Shown: positions 23,822 to 38,033, counted from the stretch's first letter. The stretch is DNA of 64,000 nucleotides from Cymbidium sinense (GCA_021442155.1 CM038217.1:146693143-146757142); one strand, 5' to 3'. Notes: generated from the letters alone by a model not told the origin. Translations and numbers: made by a program.

Positions 23822-25428
23822 GGTGTAATATAGCTGTGTATCATAAAATAGATATTTGCAAAAAACAAAAAAAGTGTAACATACGAGGATTTATCTTATA
23901 TAATCTTGTTCTAAGATAGCTCACGTGATTTTTCTTCAACAAAAATTAATCAGCGAATGCAAAACTTTAGCTCAAAAGCATCCAAAAGCAAGAATTTATT
24001 CAATAATATATTAATAAAAAATTATAAAAGAATCATTTTTAATATATATAAAATTTATATTAATGATGACAAAAATGTTTACATATAATCATTAACAGTC
24101 TTATACAATTGGTATCATATTATAATTTTATTAAAATAATTTAATTCTTGCTTGATATCTCATTTTTATTGTAAGTATATTATATAGTACGATAGTACAA
24201 TTCAAAAATTGATTAACGTTAAAATGAGATTACTAATCAAAAATGCATAGCTTAACTTGATATCATACATGATCAATTTTATACATTTTTAAGAATATTT
24301 TACTTTATCAAATTAATTTATAATTTTAATTATAATAGTGTGTTATTTAACCTTCTTAAATACAATAATTAAGTTGTCAATAACAAAATAAACTATTCTT
24401 CTCTGAAGCTTAATTTCTCTATAACGATCAAATTTCACTTATATTAATCAAGCCACCAGCTTTACTTAAATATTAAATGCAGTTTTACGTGTATTTACAA
24501 TTTTATGCTTCATCTGAAGTACCTTAGTAAATTAAAGAACACTTAGTAAAATATTAGATTACACCACATAAAATTTATTTAATCATCACAAAAAATAGTG
24601 ATTGATGCATAACTATACATTCAATAATGTTGTCAAGTGAAAATGATATGCAGATCTTTCTCCTCCTTATTAGATGCATAAATAAAACTTAAATATATGA
24701 AAAATGATATCTTTATATTTCTCCCCTTTTTAACATTATCAAAATATCAATAATTAGTTTTAAGTTAATTATACATATCAATAAGATTCTACATTAAACT
24801 TAGCATATAATGATAAATATAATTAAAGATTAACATGAAGGATAAATACTTATCTCTAATACCAAATATAGTCCTACTCATATAGAACTAATTCAAAAAT
24901 ATATATTATGTAAAAGAAAAGCTGTTTGAAGTGTATTAATTAAAAAGGCAAATGGTTAAAAGATGATTTGAATATAGTTCAAAAAGGCCATGCAATGTAT
25001 CCTCTAAACATAGTTTCTAAAATTGGTTTGTATTTATGGTAGACATTAGCTATGTTTCTTTTCTTTTTTAGATTATATTATAAAACTCATATATATTTTA
25101 AGGATATTTACACTCTTTTGTTATAATTTGATGTATTTGTTTTACATGATTATACATTAAAAATATATACTTTTTTCTAGATGTATTTCATTGTGATATA
25201 ATTTGTCTAGAATTGATTTCGTTAGACTCTTTGGATGAATCTTTCAATAAAAAAAAAATTAGTCACAAAGGATTGCTTTCCTTAAAACTTAAGATATGAT
25301 TTATCTCTAAGTTATGTTTCTAAAATAACTAGTCTTGAGCCTATGGATCATGATTATATAGTTAATATTTGACTGATCATTTTGGTCATGGAAGGTGTTC
25401 TTTGTGAACTCCATGAAATTTTTTGACT
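23822..25428. other. AT-rich non-coding spacer, right part
   Basis: No open frame over 60 codons, no transposon ends and no RNA gene recognised. It ends where copy B begins. Confidence 0.5.
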
Positions 25429-26089
25429 AATGTATATATGTATGTAATAATTGAATTATTTTAACAAATCAAACCAATTAATAATAAAATTAAGATAATT
25501 AATAATAATACATGACCAGTTGTCATTACGGACAAATATAAATTCAAGTAAACTCTCACTCTTTCTCACTTAATCACCTCTAGGGTTGAGAATGATCCGA
25601 TTTCCATCCAGAAATCGCTCAATGTATTTTATGGCTCAATTGATCGAGTTGTAGACATTGCTTTCGAGCTCGAATGTGAATCGAAGCTTGATCCGCTTGA
25701 AAGCAATTCGCCTCTAATCGAATCGTGAATCGAACTCGATCCGCTCGAACGCACTGTGCCTGCTGGTTTAGTTTAGCTCGATTTTGACTTTTTTTTGCTC
25801 GAAATTAAAAAACGAAGCCGCTCGTTTTGATTTAAATAGCTCAAACTTAATTCACAGCAATACAAAGAAAAAAAATTCACATAAATTGAAATTTGCTTGA
25901 ATTTATTGTATAAAATTGAGATTTAAATCAATATAACAATTACATTGTACAAATTTAATTGTGTTTAGCCAATACAAAAAAAATCAAGTTTACAAATATA
26001 TAAATAAAAGACAATATCAAGAGCACATATTTAAAATTGATTATCGGACGTGAGAGAGTTATAATCATCTTCAAGTATTTGCAATCTAT

Positions 26090-27720
26090 ACAAATTTCTA
26101 TGTTCTACTTGTAGACTCCAGGTTGCCGAGGCCATCCAATAGCACCATTAAAATAAAGAAAGCTCCAAAATAGATTGGCGAGGTTGTCTGACCATCCAAT
26201 GAGAGCCACCAATGATGGATCATAATTTTTTGTTGGAAGAAATATTAGAGAAGTAGCACCAAATCTGCAAGCATCTAGGTAAAAGAGTTAGCACAAACAA
26301 AGCAATATATATCAAAGTCAGAATAAAAATGAGTGAATTATGTAAGATCTAATGAGAGTGCTCGCTCAAATACACAAATTTGGGGCAGTCACAAACATAA
26401 GCATCCAAACTTTCAATCAAGGGTTACATCACGAGTGCTACTATGAACCAATAGATGAGTGAAATCATCCCAGCCTTCATAGCCTACATACCTGAGGTGG
26501 AACAACTTTCATTTGGAGGAGTTGATATGGTCTTTACCGTGATACACAATAGAAGGCAGAAGATAGATCGGAATGGTAAAGGGATGCCACCCACCCCATA
26601 TAAGATATGTATCACCAAATAATGCCCACAAGTCATGAGAATGCACAAAAAATCCCAAACCAAATGAAAATTCACATCCACCATGCTGAAAATTCACATC
26701 CACCATAAAGACTAAGCATAAAGCTCATAATATGGGAAGAAAGACTAAGCATAGACAAAATGAAGGCAAAAGTAGGACCATAGTTGAGAAGGTCATTCAT
26801 AAAAAGAACATGCAAAGATCCAAAAACAATGATATCCAGAGGAACAATAAGACTAACATCAAGAATGTTAGGAAGCAAGGCAACCCTCCAAACAAGAAAG
26901 GGTAGAGGTTCAACCACAGTCCAGAAATGAAAATCCCAACAGATAGAAATCATAAAAGAAGAATGGAAAAGTAAGTAGTCGGTTCCAAACATAGACTCGA
27001 AAAGATCAAAAAAATTATAATAAAGAATATACTCTTTTGGCCAAACCAAACCTAGAGTTCTAATCCAAAGAAGGTAGTCCACCCTATGAGCCACCAAGAC
27101 AACCAAGAATTCAAACATTAGACTTTGAACCATCAGGATGAAAGATAGAAAGAGTTATCCAAATATAAACAAAAAAAATCCGAGGGAAAGCCATAGGCAA
27201 CAACCACTAATTGAAATCCAAGGACAGGAGAATCCAATTTAAAACAAACAACAAAAAATAAAAAAAAAAGTCCTTAGAATCACAAATAATCCAACAACCG
27301 TAGATAGCCGCAAACAAGAACCCCAGAAAGTCATCAACCAAGTCCAAAAAAACATCCAACCCGTAGTTTGCAGCCTTCCAGTTCATAACACAAATTAAAA
27401 ATAGAACCTCAGTATTACAAAAGGCACACCCAATATTTAGAAGATATAATAATCCAGAAGCATCCAACCTTACACTCATCTAGAACTGCACTAAAAAAAG
27501 GATAGATAGCCATAAGAAAATAGTTTTCCAAGCTAAAACCAAAATAACAAAGAGCTCGTAAGGTCACACAACTCCTCTTAGCAGTAGGAGCAAAACCAAG
27601 AGAGAAAGGACAACTAAAATCAACTGAAAAATCATCGACAAGAAACAAGGAGATACAGAATAGCAGGAAGGTCACAAAAATAGCATAAGCAACACCTATA
27701 AAGGAAAAAAAACCCACAGC
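26090..27720 (-). pseudogene. Decayed hydrophobic reading frames, origin unknown (copy B)
   Basis: Homologue of 2150-3720 with longer open pieces: 27717-27415 (100 codons), 27479-27207 (90 codons) and 27133-26672 (153 codons), all minus strand. They share segments with copy A such as the GDTYLIWGGWHPFT motif. A final open piece near 26260-26100 ends in a stop shortly after a GWPRQPG motif. The peptides resemble a multi-pass membrane protein in composition, but I cannot name one, and chance antisense openness is possible. Confidence 0.3.
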
Positions 27721-29394
27721 CAGGCAACACTAGCAAACATCCAATCATACAATCCGTGATATATCAAACCATTCACAATGATAGAAAATAGCCCAAAGAA
27801 AGCAGCCCAAATACCACAAGAAAAAATAAGAAGATTTAGAAGTGAGGATATTTAATTATAAATAGCAACAGAGGACTTATACAGAAGATATTTCCAAAAC
27901 CTGCAATGTGAGACAACAAAATATATCTTATTTGTAAACAACTTGTTGTCTGCCAAGTGCCAATGAGATTATCCACTAAAATAATAAGAAGATCATTATT
28001 GTCCAACCTCCTTGAGCCTTCAAGCCTCCCATATGGCCACATCAAACTAAGGCGCTCAATAATCAAAGCCGAGCTAACCATACCACATACATCAAACTAA
28101 GTACCATCTTAGATGTAATAATTCTAGAAGCTCATATAATCTTGTATTCTTCAAGTAAAACATTAAGTAAGAGGACTATACAAATACAAAATGCAAATGA
28201 AAGTTCAATAGTTCTATATACTCACAAGATTGATCTCATATTGGTACAAATAGGTGATAAAAAAACATCACGATGAGTAAACCAATGGCTTGATTTCATT
28301 TTTCTATATCAAGCAACGTGGAGATAATATTGCATAGAAAACAAATTGTCTTAATTTTGAATGTAAATTTATCACAAAGATATTTCATAAACATTTTACT
28401 AACAATAAATCTCCCTAAATATTGAAGATGAAGAAGTTTTTCTTTATCTTCTTTGAGGCACAATTAGCATTAGTCCACGATTCTAAAGTTGTATTTTTAT
28501 TTTATTTTTTTGCCCTCAAAATACCGAGATGATTGGTATTTTAGGTGACATAAGACGCTGAAAACTTCAACTTCAATTATATGAAAATGCAAATGATTTC
28601 AAAAGCTCAAGAAAGTTCTTCTACTATTAAAATGTGCAAATAGTACAACGTAATTGAAACAAGTCTTCCAACCTTTATTTTCATGATTGAAAACACTACA
28701 AATGTAAAATAAGATTGTAAACAAGTACAAAAATTGATAAAGTAAACCATAATTATTAAAAGGCCAAACTTTAAACATTGCAACTTCAAGCCATTTTCAA
28801 AGCAGTAACCAGTATTTTGTCTAAGTGGTCTCAAATTTTTTTTCATTGACCAAATCAATATATTAAAAAAATCATAATTGACCATATTGTAAGCCCAAAA
28901 TTAGTAATTTCCTCATCTTAGTCATTTAGTATCATCATTCAAAATTAAAAATAAACGTTAATTGTTAAAGTCTACAATATATAAAACAATAATTACAACT
29001 TACAACTTACAAAAGTATATTGTGAAAGCCCATAAAACAATGTTACCCCTCGCGGAAATTCAAATTTACTAATCCACACTCAAGCTTCCAGTGATATAGA
29101 TAAGTTTTCTTCAAGATGTCAAATTGAAATGCAAGTTGTTTTATTGAAAAATTAAATAGAATTTCAACACTAATATAAAAAAAGATCATGGATCTTTCAA
29201 TTTTGGGATGCATCTAATCCAATTTCCAATCGCATATTAAGGCATCCAATATTTTGGTGAAATAAAACTTATAATCACTAAGCATGACCAGCAATCAAGG
29301 CAAGCAGCTTGAAACACATAAACTAGAAATTGAATCGCTTCTTCAAGGTCCTCGCTATAGGATCAAAAAACTTTTGTCTCTTTCTCTAACACTA

Positions 29395-29645
29395 TTTTTG
29401 GAAGGATTCATTTTGTAATGTTGACCGTTCAATTTAATTTTGGTTTAACATAAGACTTAACACAATAATTGTATTCATACTGTATGATATTTCCTTTTTT
29501 CTCGAGACCGATATTTCAAAGAAATGTTGCCAAACTCGCCTTTTACCCTTTCTTCTACAAGTAATTTCAAATACTATCAATATCATTTTTGGCGCCAATG
29601 AGTTGAGGAGGAACTATTTGATTTGCTTTGAGAGTGACTTTCCAT
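29395..29645 (-). pseudogene. hAT transposase N-terminus with BED finger remnant (copy B)
   Basis: Counterpart of 5402-5650. The start MESHSQSKSNSSSS is intact here, but the frame breaks before the VWQHF segment, and the cysteine pair has been altered. It is clearly non-functional, and helps to show that copy A's start region is displaced only by small indels. Confidence 0.5.
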
Positions 29646-31085
29646 CATATCTATACAAATATAATATGATTTAATTATAAACTCGCATGTAAAACAGCAA
29701 ATAATTATAATTTGTATGTGAATAATTTTATGAAGGCAATAAAGTTTTCTTTGAAGAAATGAGAAAGAAATAAATGTTGAGGGATAAATTCTTCAAAGTT
29801 TTAAACCCAATTGTAGCTAAGTATATCACCAACAACCATATACAATAATGCAATACAAGTGCAAAAAAAAAATTTTCAAAGATTATACAAAATTTTGAGC
29901 ATACCATATCCATATTCCATATTGAATAACATGTCAAGACTCAAGAGGTGTATTTATCACTTATCAGTGGAGCGGTGAATCAATGGTGATACACAAGAAA
30001 TCAAGAATCATCTCTTCATAAGTCATAACAGATTTTTGCCTTATTATCTCACATTCATCCATAAATGTGAGAAAGGACATGAAATATGACATTGTTCTTT
30101 TCCGTAAAGTTGAGTCAAAGAATAAACATACTTCACTTACAATAGAGGATACATTGACATTGACTATTGATCGGCTTTGAGCCTTTGAGAGTCGCCAAGA
30201 CTCAAGAGTAATTAATATATGAACAAAATGAATAATGAAACTATAATATATAAAAACAAATAACTAACAAACTTCTATGCCATAAACCAACCAAGAAATT
30301 AACCAATATTGCTATCGTTTATACCATAAATGATCAAATGAGACTTCGGCAAAGAAACAAACCGAGCGGGGAGCGGTTGAGCCAAGTAACCCAAGTTGCA
30401 AAGTTAAGAAATAACAATAACTTTACCATAGAGAAAAAAACTACCACACTTACAATGCAAGTCTCAAAAAGGCCGAGATTAGTAAGAAATAAAAGCACTC
30501 ACGGAATCACGAAATAGATTGCAGAAAACCTGAGGGGATCAAGAGGAGAGAGTAAGAGGCTAAGAGGCTAAGAATAGAGAATCGCCTTTCTCAAGAGTCA
30601 AGCCCTACCCAAACCGATAAGAAAGAAGAGAATGAGAGAAAGAACTCAAAGAAGTTACCACTCAGTCGGAGTTACAAGCGTCAAGGCTGGAATTTGAAAG
30701 GGTAAAAACCGCACGCCAAGCATTCACCTTGATCTCAATGGACCTGAGAGGCGTAGAAGGAGAATTGCCATTCGCAAATGTGATTCCTGCTCAGAGGTCC
30801 AAAACTCTATTCGAAAGTAGCTAAAATCAACGTGATTTAACTACGGATCAAATCTGAACTTAAACGAAACAAATCAGTCGGCTGTAGCTCGATTCAAACT
30901 TCGAAGCTAACATACAAGTTTGACTCTCGAGGCATTAACCATCTTCGAGCAAATTTCTCAAATCCTAATTCTCTTCCTCTCTCAAATTTCCAATCTTTTC
31001 TCCATAAGTACCCAATCATCTTCTTTTTTTTTTTTTACTTTAGATCTTCTATTTATAAAATTTAGGATATGAAAAATCATGATAA

Positions 31086-31087
<2 letters not shown>

Positions 31088-31116
<29 letters not shown>
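31088..31116. repeat. (GA)n microsatellite, copy B
   Basis: About 14 GA units, matching the GA half of 7152-7203; the adjoining TA half is missing. Confidence 0.9.
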
Positions 31117-31118
<2 letters not shown>

Positions 31119-31163
31119 CATGTATATATAATACTTATGTATTTATATATCTAAACCTAAAGT

Positions 31164-31480
31164 TTGAAACCTAGAAAGCATCCATGGGGAGGGTGGGGCA
31201 CGTGTCCCCACCTGGATATCCACCTGGCTGCGGAAGAAGAAATGCGACCATATTTCTCCCCTTCCCCTAGTTATCTTAGCTCTCATCTCCTCCATTCAAT
31301 CTATTTGCTTATTTTCTTCCGAAAGAAATTCCTCGTGAAAACTCACACTACCAGATCAGCCCTATCCCATCATCGCCACCTCCCCACTCCTCCGCCATCG
31401 GCCCACTTTCTTGAGTGGTCGACGATTTCCCACCAACACCTTTGTCTTCCGCCTTCTTTTGATAATTTATGACTCAAACT
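31164..31480 (+). pseudogene. Cytochrome P450 N-terminal fragment (copy B)
   Basis: Copy of 7297-7600 with more indels: the anchor and the PYPIIGHLP hinge are broken into several frames. The downstream TNTFVFRL segment, which is out of frame in copy A, is readable here in the frame starting at 31411. No P450 sequence follows. Confidence 0.58.
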
Positions 31481-34065
31481 CTACTTCAAAAAAAAAAAAT
31501 TTATTGATTTTGATTCATCTACTCTATTGTGATATCGAGACCTCAAAATCCTCGGCTTCTCACCTCATTTCCTCAAGATCTAAATCTCAGAACTCGCCTC
31601 TCACTGATCGACTCTGACTCATGGTTCACATGCTAAGATGACCCTTGTTTTTCCTTGTAGATTTTGCCCTCCTCGACTTTTGCAAGTTAAGTTGTTGTCA
31701 TTGATTTGAGCAGATTTGATCTTAAATCTAGCCAAACGGGAAAGTTAAATCAAAGCTTTTGTAAATGCTAAAACCGCCACAAGTTAAACCGATTTGCTAA
31801 ACTTAGTAGCGTTTTTTTAGATTTAGAGAAGCTGAGGGACGACAGGATTCTGATGCCTCCCTTCTTTTGGGCAAGAATGAAGGATTTTCACCAAAATCTC
31901 AATCTCCTTTTATGATTTATTAAATTTATTTTAATTTATTTTAATTTAATTTATTTTATTTAAATAATGATTAATTAATATATCATTAATTTATATTAAA
32001 TAATTGAAATTAGATGTAAATGATATAGCTTATTATTTTATAATTAAAAGATAATCAGCTTTATAATCAGTTGGTGTATTATATTATGATAATTATATTT
32101 AATTAATTTACTTATGATTATATTATCTTTATGTAAATAAATTAATAAAAAATGAGAATAGTTATAAAAATATTAACATTCTCTCTCTTTATATAATATT
32201 TTTGTAAATTGAATATATATATTTAAGATAGAAGAATAAATTTTAAATACTTGATAAAGCGTAAGTTAAATAGTCAAATTTTATTTTATATATATCCTTC
32301 AAATATTAATTTTAAAATATTTTCTTTACTTTTAATTTATATTACATAATCTTAGAGGAGAATAATCAAAAAATATCTTTAATCTCAATGACATTAAGGC
32401 ATACAAATAATTTTATTTACAGAGAATCGATTGTATAAATCCATTTCGCGCCTGAGAGAGTAAGTTATAAAACGATATGTGAAAAAAAAAATTATATTAT
32501 TACGAGATTTTATTTCTTTATTTTGTTATATGAGATATTTTATTTTATATAAAATTAATTATTTTTTATCTTATCCACTAATTAAAATAAGTTTCTGATC
32601 TGTCTCCATTTGATCATGATGTACAAGGGATAGGACACCATGCTTAATAGAGAATATCCGTATTTATCTGATTAATTATTCTATTACTTAGAAAACTTAT
32701 ACCCTGGAACATATCGAATGGTTTGAAAATGCGATCATATTCCAATACCCACACATTAAAATGCCAAAAAAAAAAATAATAATAATAATTATCAACAAAA
32801 AATGGTTTTATGAATTTTATATATATAAAAAAAAAGCTCAACATAACATCACCAAAATTTAATTAGGATAAGTTTTAAAATCAAATTATTATATTTTTTT
32901 ATAATATTTAAATGACATAAAATGACATTATTTGATTTATTAATTATACAAAATTTAAATGACATTTACTATAAGACATGGTAAGATATTAATAAATTTG
33001 TAAACAGCTAACAAAATAACTAGTGTTGAAACCTAAACAGAAAGTTTACAAACAATATTTCATAAATAAAATATAAATTAATGAAGATATTTATTGTTAA
33101 ATCTGAGATAAATAATAAAGTATTAAAATACAATTTTTTTAAAAATATTATATATATATATATATATATATATCAATAAAATATATTTTTTATATCATAT
33201 ATCAATTCTTTTAAAGTTATTTTAATAAAATTAAGTCACAATATCTTAACTATTTGTTTTTTCATTTTAAAATGGTCAAACCAACAACCAATTCTAACTT
33301 TGCCTTAAAGAGGAAATAATGGATTGGAATTTTGAAATTTTTGCCATTCTAGGCATCAATAAAAAGCTTAGAAATGAAATAATAATGGTAACTTCATAAG
33401 ACTTCTTTAGTTAAGTTTTCTTAGTGATTGGTCTTTGGAGGAGTTGGTAGAATGCTTTATCTCTAACTAGAAGACCTATGTTAAAATTACACCTCTAATC
33501 ACTATTTACTAATTTCTAAACCTAATTGCCATTAGGTCTCACCTTCCCAAATAAAAAGTTAAGTTTTCCCCAACAATTATTATGGGTAAAGTGCAAAAAT
33601 TGATATCACCATTTCTCTCTTTCACCCAAATGTCCACTAATTAATTCAAGCGACCGAAAAAATGAGCATTGAAATCAAATTTTGTTTATCAGCTAGTCAT
33701 GTGCTTATAATTGATTTCAACTATGAAGGCTCTAATATGAGCTAAAGATTGGCCAAATAAATGCTAGATTAGGGCTAGTGGATTGGAGGGCAGCAATTAC
33801 TTTGAGATGTTGATGTTACAAGCAAGAAATTGTTTTGAGTTTGTATTAGTGATTTCTCTATGTGGTAGCCTTAATTTGAATTAGGGCTTTTGCTTATGTT
33901 TTATGATTATATGAGTTAAGTAAGTCAATTTATATTGCTTTTATGGTTTGAATTTGGTAACTCATCTCCTAATATAAGTGATACATTTAAAAATAGTACC
34001 AACAATTTTTAAGGGCGGCTAATTTTGAAGCATCAAGGTAAGCCACAAATGACTTTGGTGAGGTG

Positions 34066-34270
34066 AATGCTACTTCCACTTCAAGATCTTTATTGAGGTA
34101 GTGTTAGTCGCCATTGATAATAATAAACTTACAATCGACAACCATTATAACAATGAGATTATCATCATAATGCTCATTGAAAATTATGAAATTGGCAACC
34201 CCTTTATAGACACACGAAGTTTAGTAAATATTATCTTTAAAGGTGTTTTGAAAATATAAACTTGGATTCT
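34066..34270 (+). pseudogene. Ty3/Gypsy retropepsin fragment, copy B
   Basis: Same fragment as 10324-10626, but single-base losses (one T in the run near 34089 and one near 34242) break the frame. The DTRS core is still readable in one frame. Confidence 0.52.
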
Positions 34271-34955
34271 TTTGGATTGATCCTACCTGTATGGTGGTTG
34301 ATTAATACTTTCTATGACAAGACAAATAGAGTAATTATGTTATCAGTTTGAGGAGAATATGATCATTAACTTTCAATAATGATTGATTTCTTCATAGTTA
34401 ATGTTTTGATGACATGCAACATAATATCAACCACATGTTTCTCAAGATTTTCAAGAAGATAGTGTCAACCCCTAAAACTCAAATTCATGTCTTTATAATA
34501 ATATCCATATTGTGAGAGAGAGAGATCGATAGACAAAAGTCTATTCTAATTGGGGGTCTTATTGATGTTTATCCTTATGAATATAAAGCTTTGGAATAAA
34601 GTGAAACCTATCCAAGGTGCTAACTTTTCAGCAAAGATACATAATTGAAAGATCAGATAAGACTTAAAAAGAAACATTCAAATATTGAAATTTATTATTC
34701 AGTTAATTCTCCATTCAAAGCAATTATTCACCTATTTTATTTAACTTATTAATTTAGAGGTTTTTTTTTTTTTTAAATTATTACTCTACTTTTAAATGGC
34801 CATTCAAGTCATTTTATTAGAGTAAGCCCTCGAAGCAATGGGGGACATTCAGAATATAAAAGATATTTTGACATTTATGCAATATTCAAATAACAATCAT
34901 TATTCAAAAATAAAAAAAAATGTATTAATTCATTTGCACGGTGCTAACGAAATTA

Positions 34956-35200
34956 GGGGATATTTGGGAACAATTTTATTTTTGTTTTTTATTTTATTTA
35001 TATTTTGTTTTAAAATAATATATATTTGATGTTTATAAAAATGTTAAAAACATCAAAAAGTTGTTTTGAATGATTTTTAAAAATAGTGTTACTTGATTTT
35101 AAAAATAAAAAAATAATAGTAATAACACTTAAAAAACATTAAAGAAATATGTTTAAAAATAACATAAAAAACAAAAATAAAATTGATCCCGAACATCCCC
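34956..35200. mobile_element. Tourist-like MITE, copy B
   Basis: Same element as 11226-11447, flanked by TTA on both sides. It is 23 bp longer because of extra sequence around 35070-35100 near the loop. Either copy A lost it or copy B gained it by local slippage, since the words there are near-repeats. Confidence 0.85.
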
Positions 35201-35881
35201 TTAATTTTTTTACAAAATAAAAAAAGTAAATGCAAAAGAAGAAATAAAAAGCAAAATAAATGAGTCCATTCTCATTTTTATTAAGTATTGTTATTCTAAT
35301 CGTGTCTATCTTCATCACCACTAGAGATATTGAGAGAGACTTCATTCATATCCGGCACTTAGAAATCCTATCAGATACACAAATAGTTCAGAAGGAATCA
35401 ACGAAGATAGTTTAAAAAGATGAATACAGTTATGAACTTTGTTTTTCTGTTAGGCAAGCAACTAAGTAAAACTCTTTATAAGATCAAAGAAAATATAGAA
35501 ATTTCATTTGGATCGAAAATCCACCCATTAAATCTGTGATCACACAGTTTTTATTACATTGTAAGAGTATAATTATAGGATATATGCTCTTTAATTACGT
35601 ACCAACTCAACTCTCTTATATGAGATATTATCTGTTTTGGATTAGCCCATCTTATATTAGACTGAACCTTCATGATTTTATCTTTTTTTGATGAAGTTTT
35701 TTAGAAAATCAAACAAAAATGGTTCCCTCACATGCATGCTTGATTATAGAGTTTCCCACGAATTTTCACCAATTATATCAAAGGGTGCCTCATATATTTG
35801 GGGTCTATCCCACATCTTCCTGTAACCTTATAACTTTTTATTTATTTATTTCTTTGATACGATATTTAGTTTATTCATGTT

Positions 35882-36286
35882 TAGGATTGTCAAAAAAAGT
35901 GTTATTGCTAGAATTTCGTGTTTGGTTAAGTAGCTTCGTGTTTCATTCGACACATATTTCAAGCTCAATTTATAAACGAGCCGAACATGAACAATTCTTC
36001 GTTCGATCGTGTTCGTGTTCGACTCGATTTAACTCAAAATAAAAAATTATATTATATTATATTATATATATATATATTATAGCGTGAGACAGTGGTTAAA
36101 ATTTTTGTTATCTGAAAGATTAGCGAGTGAATCCTCCTCTGATTTTTTGGATTATTACATTTTTGAGTCTGGTATTTCAAACAATTTGAACACACTGTGA
36201 AAGCCATTTTGAACACGTGAACAAAACAGTTTTATATGAGCGAAACACGACAAGTTCGCTGCTCAATAGACTTGTTTACACTCCTA
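35882..36286. mobile_element. Non-autonomous hAT element (~405 bp), copy B
   Basis: Counterpart of 12128-12537, with left end TAGGATTGTC and the same 8-bp flanks (35874-35881 and 36287-36294). The interior differs from copy A by many short indels, whereas the DNA on both sides is almost identical between copies. Confidence 0.75.
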
Positions 36287-36458
36287 TTCATGCTCTTCGT
36301 TTTATTATTCATTATTTTCAAAAGCTTGTCAATCTCTTATGTTCCGATTCCCGAATCAAATTCTGATGAAGATTCTAAGTTTCAATTTTAGACATTTTCA
36401 GAGAACATAATATGCTGCTGTGAGCAGAGGCAACCATCAATCTCTCAAATGTACACTG

Positions 36459-36492
<34 letters not shown>

Positions 36493-37585
36493 AAAATCTG
36501 GAAGGGCCTATGTGAGGGCATAAGGAGTCCCAGTTACCAAAAAGGGAATGATTAAAGGGGAAATTGATTCAACTTGAAGGGAAAGAGTAGAGCAACAGGC
36601 TTCATCAAGGGCCAAGTTTTGTTCAGATGGATGCCTCAAGTCTTCAACCACTGCTGGCATGTATATGTATTGGTTTCTTGGTTTTTCTTTATTGAAGCTG
36701 AATCACAATTATTTCTTTGATTATATTTGTTGCATTATTTTACGAAGTGATCATTGATATTGGCAGTGTTTTGTGGTTGAACTACTTGTAGATTTTGGAG
36801 TGTATTGCACACTACTAAAATTATAATTTACTTATCATTTGATTGATTATTTATATATTAATTATACTTATCTCATAATAATTCTAATAATTTTGAAAGT
36901 CATAATGATCAGATTTTTAATCAATATATTCTGAACTAATTAGATGCCCTTCCCAACTAAAAATTTTAGTGCAAGTTAATCAACTCAAGAGAGAATATTA
37001 GAAAGTTAATTGAAGGTGATCATAATTAGGCCTACTACACCAATAATTAAATTCTCATTTAATACAAAAGTTAAGTCTATGGATGAAGGTCAACCACTTA
37101 ATATTTTATACTAATATATATATTTTATATATATACTAAATCCAATGACAAAATTGCTTTATATAGAGCTTAGTTAAAAACTTAACCATTGATCTCTTAT
37201 TTGTTGGTTATTGACTTTGCAGTATTATTGATTAACCATAGCCTTAGATCCAAACTTTAATATATAATGTTGTTATTAATATTTTATGTGATAATTTGTA
37301 AAGGGGCAGCTGGTGAAACAAGTAGATGAAACTGCCTTTTGTTGTGCCAAGCAAATCTCCATATTGGACTTTCAAGATTCAACAAACTCTTAGATCACCT
37401 AATATGATACTTTGCTTTGAAGGAAATTTAAATGCCCTTATAAATACCACCAATTCCTTGTGTATTCATGATATTATATTTGTGTTATGGTTACTTTGGT
37501 ATGATTTATATTACTAAGAAATGTAAATTGAATCTTGAACTTTTTATGACAATTCCAAAAAACTTGTAGATAGTAGCCAAAAGAG

Positions 37586-37902
37586 ACAACAACAACAACA
37601 AGTCTTTGTCTCACTAAGTGGGGTATTCATGAATCCTTCTGTCATCATCGTATTATGTGTCATTCAAAAATTTATCTTAAGTATTTTTTGCATCTTAATC
37701 ATTTGTCTTTTTTGGGTCTACCTCTATCTTTTTTTTTTAAAGCAATGAATATCTAAACGTCATTGATGTGGCCGACGCCACCATTTAACCGACTCTCTCT
37801 AATCTTATCTGTCATTGCTACTCCAACTTTTTTCGAACATACATTTTGTATTTTATCTCTAAGAGTAATGCATCCATGAGCATCCTCATCTCTGCAACAC
37901 TT
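37586..37902 (-). mobile_element. 3' end of an RTE-type LINE, reversed, copy B
   Basis: Counterpart of 13835-14200 and about 50 bp shorter, with many small deletions clustered at GC-rich words such as the GGCCGACG region. The surrounding DNA is almost identical between copies. Confidence 0.82.
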
Positions 37903-38020
37903 AATGTGGTTTTGTTAAAATAAAAAGTAAAATATGTCTAACTTTTAATTTGCTAAAATAAATGGGGTTTTGTTAGTTAGGAGTTGAAACAAAAGAAAAT
38001 TACAATGAGATCACATTAAG

Positions 38021-38033
38021 ATATATATATATG
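38021..38033. repeat. (TA)n microsatellite, copy B (~13 bp)
   Basis: Short allele of the tract at 14318-14377. Confidence 0.9.

Larger units (their letters stand above)
25581..30967 (-). mobile_element. hAT-type DNA transposon, copy B
   Basis: The left end TAGGGTTGAGAATG is preceded by target duplication ATCACCTC (25573-25580). The right end is degraded (TCTCAAATCCTA ending at 30967) and its flank no longer matches perfectly; the perfect right flank survives in copy A. Length is about 5.4 kb, and both copies share the same insertion, so it predates the duplication. Contents are unidentified hydrophobic frames on the minus strand and a BED-finger remnant. Confidence 0.72.

Noticed and set aside
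17576..25428. Idea that the spacer itself is a single large hAT insertion separating two tandem copies
   Set aside because: Only one hAT end (23821) could be found and its flank GGTGTAAT has no partner near 17575, so the element does not span the spacer.
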